A DNA stretch of 64,000 bases from RUG12783 sp946409545 (GTDB lineage: Bacteria > Bacillota_I > Bacilli_A > RF39 > UBA660), in contig CAMJWT010000003.1 in the NCBI GenBank assembly GCA_946409545.1, positions 1 through 64,000 on the forward strand, read 5' to 3'. Made by a program: the position numbers and the translations under genes. The notes beneath the pieces are model-generated. The model saw only the letters and a program-made list of their open reading frames with translations. It did no database searches and had not been told where the DNA came from. Shown here piece by piece: positions 60,001 to 64,000 of the stretch (its first letter is position 1; every line of letters starts with the position of its first letter).

Positions 60001-62705
60001 GTGCAACCAATTGTGCTATTAAGATAGCTGATGAAGTAATATATTGGAGTCCATCACAATTTAATAATTTTTCAGAATTTAATAATTTCGTTAATAATAA
60101 AATTGCTGATAGACAAAGTTTGATTGATATTTCTCCTGAAACCGCTGCAAAGATGGGGATTAATCTAAGAGAAGGAGAAACATTAAAATATAATCCGAAT
60201 AATAATACTTATCAAAAAGTTAATAAATATGGTTATCGTTTTAACATACCAAATAACTTAATTAATGAGTATGAAGGAGAAGTGCTACTCGAAGGTTTGA
60301 ATATGACAAAAGAAGAATATCAAGAAATCCTTGCATCGATAGGAGCTAATAGTTTAAACGTCAACTTTATGTTTAATTATGAACTAGAAATACCTAATTT
60401 TCAGTTAGATGCTGACACAATTAATGAAAATAGTTTACTTAGATTAATTGCTAATATTAGAAATAGTAAAATTGATCTAGCAAATGTTTCATCAGAATTA
60501 TTACAATTACTAAATCAAAAAATAATTAATGATCAAAATTGTTTTGTAGCTTTTTCAAATTCTAGTGAAAATAATCAAGAATACATAAGTAATTACTTAG
60601 CAAATAATCCAAAGTTATTTGATAGTTTTTCTACTGAAAATTTAGTAAGATTATCTTGTGGACTTTCTAAGGATAACTTTATAAAAATAGCTGATATATT
60701 ATCAACAAGAATTTCTAATGGCGAAAATATTGATTTTTCATCTATAACTCACAAATATTTTTTCGGTCAAACAAATGATATTGAATCATTTTATAAAAAA
60801 TTATTAAAGTATTCTCCGGATTTATATAATCAAGTTACTATCGAAAATGACAATAGATATAATAATAATGTACCGAGTGAAGTCAAAGCATTTTTAGATG
60901 GTAGTGACTTATTATCATCTACAAAAGGAATAATCGCGTCATTATTTGAGAATGGTTTAATTGATCAGAGAGGTATAAAAATTCTTGAAGCTTTCAGTGA
61001 TAATAATACAATGTTGAATTCATTTGATTATAAAATGTTAGATCCATCGATTATTGATGATTTCGGAGTTGACTTTGTAACTGATATAGGAAGATATTCT
61101 GATTTGACGACTCGCCTTTTATCAATAAAAAATAATAATCCAAATGTTTATGATACATTAAAAAATATTATTTTAGATGCTAATTCAGATAATAGTTTAA
61201 AAACAGCTACTTTAACTATACGAAATTCTATTAAGTTCTTATATAATAATGCTAATGTGTTAGAAAATTGTATTGGAATGTATAACATTGATATGATAGA
61301 ACAATATGTATATATGCTTAATACTTTTGGTACTGAGAATATGGTTGATTTTTCTAGTGATTTTCTTGAAGTTATATCTCAAAGGAATCAAGGAAAATTA
61401 AAAGAATTAGTTAATAGAGTTAATAATGGTAGATATGTTTCAATAACAGATATGAAAAGTGCTTTCTTTGCCGAGTATTTTAATTTAAACTATGACCGTG
61501 ATTTAGCGAGAAATATGGGAAACAATTTAATAGATGCTTATGGTACAAATATAGATTATCTTAAATCTCATTTAAGTAATCCAGAAAATATGCGTTATAT
61601 TGAAATGTTTGAAATGATAAGAGAAATAAGTAGTGTTGAAGATGTAAATGTTCTTGCCAAGTTACTAAATAGTGAAAATGTAGTTCGTTTTACATATGAA
61701 GAAGTTAGTGCAATGAAAGAAGCATTAAGAGAAGAATATGTTAATACATATTTATCATCTTTCGCGCATACAAATGAAGTTATTAGTTCTAATTCTAGAA
61801 CTGTAATGGTAGGAGGAAAAGAAGTCGTTGTAGTTGATTATGACGGAGATTTTGCTTTCTTTGTTCATAGTAGTGATACAGGATTTACTGAGGATAAAGT
61901 ACTAATAAATGGTAGTTTTAGAGATACATATCATTATACTAGTGATGCAGCTGTTCATGGTGTTTCTACTTCGTTTATTACTCAAGATAATATTGGTTCA
62001 GCCCCTGTAGGTAAAAATGGAGTTTTATATGGCTTTACCACTATGAATAATAATGATGTTCAACTTATGGGAACAACAGATATAAATTCACATATAGCGG
62101 ATTATGGTTTTGAAAGTGGAAAACAACAGTTTGTAACAGCTGACGAAATGAGTGGTGAGACAAATAGAATTTATAACGAAGTTGCATTAAATAGAGATAC
62201 TGTCGAGCCAAGTTGTATTGTATTATATAGTGATGCATCACCAGAAGTAGTTGCGAATTCATATGCGGCTGCAAGTGAATGGGGTATTCCTGTTGTTAGA
62301 ATTGATGTTGATCATCTTGCTCAAACGCAAGTTGGTAATATTCAAGGTAATTTAGATAATTATCGCTCAACGAGAAATATTGATAGTTTAGATGCTGCTT
62401 TAAGAACATATGAAGCGGGTGTATCTGGATTTAATTTAAATGCTACGGAAGCAGATACGAAGTTTGCTAATCCTCATGATTCTGTTTCACATTATTATGA
62501 TCAATTAGATTTGGAAGGACAATTATTGGATATCATAGATGATTTAAAGAAAAATGGTACTCAAGAAGAAATCGATCAATTTATTATAAGAATTAATGAA
62601 ATAAATGAAAGATATAGTAGGCAAAATAGTACTCGTTCTCCAATTTCAAAAACAGAAAGTTTAATTGATTATAAAATAATAGAGGAGTTGTTAAAAGATG
62701 AATAA
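57042..62705 (+). CDS. Giant polymorphic-toxin-like protein 2, unknown C-terminal domain
   Basis: 1887 aa, no signal peptide. Three N-terminal beta-hairpin modules (about 1-200; for example 'GDGYTLVVDGETITF') resemble the repeats of the 44658 protein. Helical and coiled-coil regions follow, then a hydrophobic Gly-rich central segment (about 840-950) with 'DEAGEEFVQAYF', homologous to that of giant protein 1: 'GYGNTEALIYGLASGASEVLLE' aligns with 'GIDDNTALLLSGLKATTEIVME' region. After a long helical part, residues ~1586-1805 form a distinct alpha/beta domain ('NGVLYGFTTMNNNDVQLMGTTD', 'YNEVALNRD', 'ASEWGIPVVRIDVDHL'), probably the effector. No family was recognised. Confidence 0.72.
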   Translation: MNYGVDNKYVTFTEDDLMSFDYLGIRYERDADKTYLISYDNKIIGIIDNTATYEQLESVIDSSFYTTQIADYSPDAQKALGDFVKSIERETGRTVDYAGLDGDGYTLVVDGETITFPYKDNHSLDMGEVLSKVSKRTTFQASDKLNEENKVVIENYLKEAIDPNSNVEVKLNEEGTYSIYIDGQEYIKLEKDITLAETVKSISDEIDSGHSLSDYNKRPETYRLQARTNQNYKVHIDENLFGDVLAKHNKVKNEIGDVKTLYRTDMMTDELLSSYNEVVGTEGNTNPCDRIDKTAELLGNITLNVKYSLEAYKNIDHNLGVVFNSIVNDIFKINSYHEAGEIKDYKSQTFEERETTLENLLNEYKAALDELKGELNKLYPSYYGNDRCTGELPPETYAILDTLMTCFVDGSGGFDLNNNFLISQFKQFVDFSKENDLMTKLDSYFGGDSWRKSGMAELNAILCKNLLDGGYDIDSLYNNYDYIGSNSYLKDLERRNLVELVEIDGHKIYRMVDESNGENILGRENKAYGYKDGYYYFYDDNDLQKYLLDRNIDARCEEAFLNQFHYSNEYTINNLRNVSPSFGANLSGLWDMSSLVNDKPIDEESRLFLKNTMGEWYHKGINYQERNSDEEKSYNLSDYCEMRVNECSSIITDIALVNESVYQYEQLQLLLPYEIEMENLDYFDYLVKDYSHIEFDENVNQNNISYLSQEELALYYYFKNSDSNKASGYIKALQDTINQRKGYEEAAMRIYEANKNGEDVIDILTLKKYGLSDGVGNFINGLGDFFTGIDKCFGLGIINDDTYGKVRTSDDYRNMYMLSLLQQDNVYNDQLSSAFRDMLQFEYKANTSIGNMAIPTLVSFIPVAGKVLSPVLLGMSSAGGTMRQTMLEGYGNTEALIYGLASGASEVLLERLLGGITGLNGNTEALQGFKAFLHSMIDEAGEEFVQAYFDGMMRSIILKEPFDLSSVSGDAFESALMALYTSGVMNCATNCAIKIADEVIYWSPSQFNNFSEFNNFVNNKIADRQSLIDISPETAAKMGINLREGETLKYNPNNNTYQKVNKYGYRFNIPNNLINEYEGEVLLEGLNMTKEEYQEILASIGANSLNVNFMFNYELEIPNFQLDADTINENSLLRLIANIRNSKIDLANVSSELLQLLNQKIINDQNCFVAFSNSSENNQEYISNYLANNPKLFDSFSTENLVRLSCGLSKDNFIKIADILSTRISNGENIDFSSITHKYFFGQTNDIESFYKKLLKYSPDLYNQVTIENDNRYNNNVPSEVKAFLDGSDLLSSTKGIIASLFENGLIDQRGIKILEAFSDNNTMLNSFDYKMLDPSIIDDFGVDFVTDIGRYSDLTTRLLSIKNNNPNVYDTLKNIILDANSDNSLKTATLTIRNSIKFLYNNANVLENCIGMYNIDMIEQYVYMLNTFGTENMVDFSSDFLEVISQRNQGKLKELVNRVNNGRYVSITDMKSAFFAEYFNLNYDRDLARNMGNNLIDAYGTNIDYLKSHLSNPENMRYIEMFEMIREISSVEDVNVLAKLLNSENVVRFTYEEVSAMKEALREEYVNTYLSSFAHTNEVISSNSRTVMVGGKEVVVVDYDGDFAFFVHSSDTGFTEDKVLINGSFRDTYHYTSDAAVHGVSTSFITQDNIGSAPVGKNGVLYGFTTMNNNDVQLMGTTDINSHIADYGFESGKQQFVTADEMSGETNRIYNEVALNRDTVEPSCIVLYSDASPEVVANSYAAASEWGIPVVRIDVDHLAQTQVGNIQGNLDNYRSTRNIDSLDAALRTYEAGVSGFNLNATEADTKFANPHDSVSHYYDQLDLEGQLLDIIDDLKKNGTQEEIDQFIIRINEINERYSRQNSTRSPISKTESLIDYKIIEELLKDE

Positions 62706-62814
62706 GAAAGAACAATTAGATCAAAAAATGGCACAGTTAAAAAAATGGCGTAAAGATCTAGATAAGATTAAATTAAACAATATTAAAAAACAATATGGTA
62801 AGAAGGCAAAATAA
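62698..62814 (+). CDS. Small basic protein, 38 aa
   Basis: The start overlaps the end of giant protein 2 by 8 bp (GAGGAG about 9 bases upstream). It encodes a Lys-rich helical peptide (MNKKEQLDQKMAQLKKWRKD and on) with one Trp and no hydrophobic segment. It is too short for most immunity proteins. Coupled to the toxin and directly before the terminator. Function unknown. Confidence 0.55.
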   Translation: MNKKEQLDQKMAQLKKWRKDLDKIKLNNIKKQYGKKAK

Positions 62815-62815
62815 G

Positions 62816-62846
62816 AAAAAAGACTAATTGTTTAGTCTTTTTTTTG
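62816..62846 (+). terminator. Rho-independent terminator of the second toxin operon
   Basis: AAAAAAGACTAA (62816-62827), loop TTGT, TTAGTC (62832-62837) and T run. Confidence 0.9.
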
Positions 62847-62873
62847 TCTTATATATTTTATTTAATAAAAGTA

Positions 62874-62882
62874 TGTTATAAT
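62874..62882 (+). promoter_or_regulatory. Extended -10 before the 62909 gene
   Basis: TGT-TATAAT (62874-62882) with no good -35. Confidence 0.45.
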
Positions 62883-62908
62883 TTTTATGTTACGAGTAAA
62901 GGTGAAAT

Positions 62909-63760
62909 ATGAGATGTTTATTAAGATATGAACTTGATGATGTAGGTAATATTGGTATAACACTAGCTGAATTTGATAGTTTAGAAGAAATGGATAAATT
63001 CTTAACAAGATTCAAAGATAGTGATGAAGTAAGAGAATATTATCATGATGCTATTGATAGGTTTTTAAAAACACCACAAGCTGTTAATTATTTAAAAGGT
63101 GTTACATCACGAGAAAATAATGGTTATGTTAAAGGTTATTTCTTTGATAAATATAATAAAAAAAGAAGTATTGGTTTACTATATCAAGATGAATTAACAA
63201 TCGATAGACATCTATTTGCGACTCTAAGGAAAAATCTTGAAGATCGTAAAATATTAAGAGAGATATATGATCATAAATATTTTCTTCTTGGTTCACAAGA
63301 CTTAAAGATGGAATTAAGAAGATGTGTTATGTATAATGGAACAAGCACTTATTTTATTCGTGATTTTGTAAGACAAATTGAAGATAAAAGTGCAGAAGAT
63401 AAATATCTTTATGTAAGATGTTTATGTCATGTTTGTAAATTAATTAAAAAGAAAAAACATGAAGTTCAAATGAAAGTAGTTGAAGTTGGTAAACTAGGTC
63501 AAATTGATAGTTATAAACTAGAAAGAGATACTAGTCATTTATTTGTAACAGGTAAAAAAGAAATAAAAGAATTAATGAAATATGATACTGTTCCAACAAG
63601 TGAAAGAGAACAAGTTGAAGTAGTTGATTGGGCTCCAGAAGAGTTTAAATATGCTTTTTATAAAGCCTTAGATACTGGTGACTTTGATATGTTATTTAAT
63701 ATATATTCACTTGATGTGATTGATCGATATACGAATTTATTAAAAGGAAAGAGGAAATAA
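62909..63760 (+). CDS. Hypothetical protein, 283 aa
   Basis: No family was recognised. The protein is soluble, basic and mostly helical, with a 'CLCHVCKLIKKKKHE' segment (about 173-187) holding three cysteines and two His that could bind metal. No signal peptide or membrane helix. Ribosome site AAAGGTGA. The pyruvate:ferredoxin oxidoreductase gene begins 1 bp after its stop, so the two are co-transcribed and may share a function in energy metabolism, though this could be chance. Confidence 0.6.
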   Translation: MRCLLRYELDDVGNIGITLAEFDSLEEMDKFLTRFKDSDEVREYYHDAIDRFLKTPQAVNYLKGVTSRENNGYVKGYFFDKYNKKRSIGLLYQDELTIDRHLFATLRKNLEDRKILREIYDHKYFLLGSQDLKMELRRCVMYNGTSTYFIRDFVRQIEDKSAEDKYLYVRCLCHVCKLIKKKKHEVQMKVVEVGKLGQIDSYKLERDTSHLFVTGKKEIKELMKYDTVPTSEREQVEVVDWAPEEFKYAFYKALDTGDFDMLFNIYSLDVIDRYTNLLKGKRK

Positions 63761-63761
63761 G

Positions 63762-64000
63762 ATGTATAAAATAATGGATGGTAATGAAGCATGTAGTTAT
63801 GTTTCATATAATTTTACAGAAGTAGCAGGTATTTATCCAATTACTCCTGCAAGCCCAATGGCTGAAAATGTTGATAAAGATAGTTCTAAAGGAAGAAAGA
63901 ACTTCTTTGATAGTACAGTAAAAGTAGTTGAGATGCAAAGTGAAGCAGGAGCTATTGGTATGGTTCATGGTTCACTACTTAGTGGTGCATTAACAACAAC
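63762..64000 (+). CDS. nifJ: Pyruvate:ferredoxin (flavodoxin) oxidoreductase, 5' part only
   Basis: The first ~79 codons of an ORF cut by the right edge. The start 'MYKIMDGNEACSYVSY' and then 'GIYPITPASPMAEN', 'VKVVEMQSEAGAIGMVHGSL' match domain I of single-chain PFOR, which oxidises pyruvate to acetyl-CoA and reduces ferredoxin. This points to an anaerobic lifestyle. Ribosome site GAGGAAATAAG. It runs on past the window; the full protein is usually about 1170 aa. Confidence 0.93.
   Translation, partial: MYKIMDGNEACSYVSYNFTEVAGIYPITPASPMAENVDKDSSKGRKNFFDSTVKVVEMQSEAGAIGMVHGSLLSGALTT

Noticed and set aside
1..64000. Mycoplasma-type code with TGA as Trp
   Set aside because: Several genes end cleanly on TGA with the next gene starting at once (15950, 17504, 22219), and Trp is TGG.

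Overview
The window is AT-rich, densely packed bacterial DNA. TGA is used as a stop (for example at 15948-15950 and 17502-17504) and Trp is TGG, so the code is the standard bacterial one. Gene content points to a low-GC Firmicute/Bacilli-type organism with a peptidoglycan wall: MurF, Ddl, an S66 LD-carboxypeptidase, an NlpC/P60 hydrolase, an RNase J family protein, a CBS-type Mn pyrophosphatase and WXG100-like proteins. A host-associated, uncultured gut Bacilli lineage is a reasonable guess, but that is inference. No rRNA, tRNA, IS element or CRISPR array was seen, and no gap without a gene exceeds 300 bp.

Layout. 1-1660 is the 3' end of a large cysteine-containing surface protein. 1798-7653 is housekeeping (Tex, Mn-pyrophosphatase, YceD/DUF177 with ribosomal protein L32) plus two small membrane proteins. 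7732-12070 holds two membrane-anchored surface enzymes: a phosphodiester glycosidase with InlB-like and Big2 modules, and a dockerin plus InlB-like-repeat metallo-beta-lactamase-fold protein. They lie behind duplicated terminator-promoter segments. 12219-21401 carries FtsK and then a MoxR/DUF58/vWA/TPR (Bat-type) operon. 21491-27664 is a cell-wall/glycolysis operon (hydrolase, MurF, Ddl, GpmI, Tim44-like protein). 27752-44531 is a mix: a beta-helix surface protein with an Asn/Ser linker, a metal exporter, a NadD-like enzyme, a three-gene operon led by a WXG-like/papain-like protein, zinc-ribbon membrane proteins on both strands, RadC, S66 peptidase, NlpC/P60, DUF523 and formate-THF ligase.

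44658-62814 is the accessory centrepiece. It contains two giant proteins (2170 and 1887 aa) that share a homologous hydrophobic central segment but have unrelated C-termini. Around them lie WXG100-like small helical proteins, a probable immunity protein and an ADP-ribosylglycohydrolase. The first giant ends in a DUF3626-like domain, which I infer to be ADP-ribosyltransferase-like, and the ADP-ribosylglycohydrolase gene follows 12 bp later. This looks like a type VII secretion effector/immunity locus built on reversible ADP-ribosylation. No EssC-type ATPase or other core secretion gene is in the window. Inside the locus sits an RNase J paralogue lacking several metal ligands. The window ends with an unknown gene and the start of pyruvate:ferredoxin oxidoreductase.

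Promoters generally lie very close to the start codon (-10, about 6-20 nt, ribosome site, start). Terminators are strong A/T-flanked hairpins. Several -35 elements lie inside the terminator of the preceding gene.
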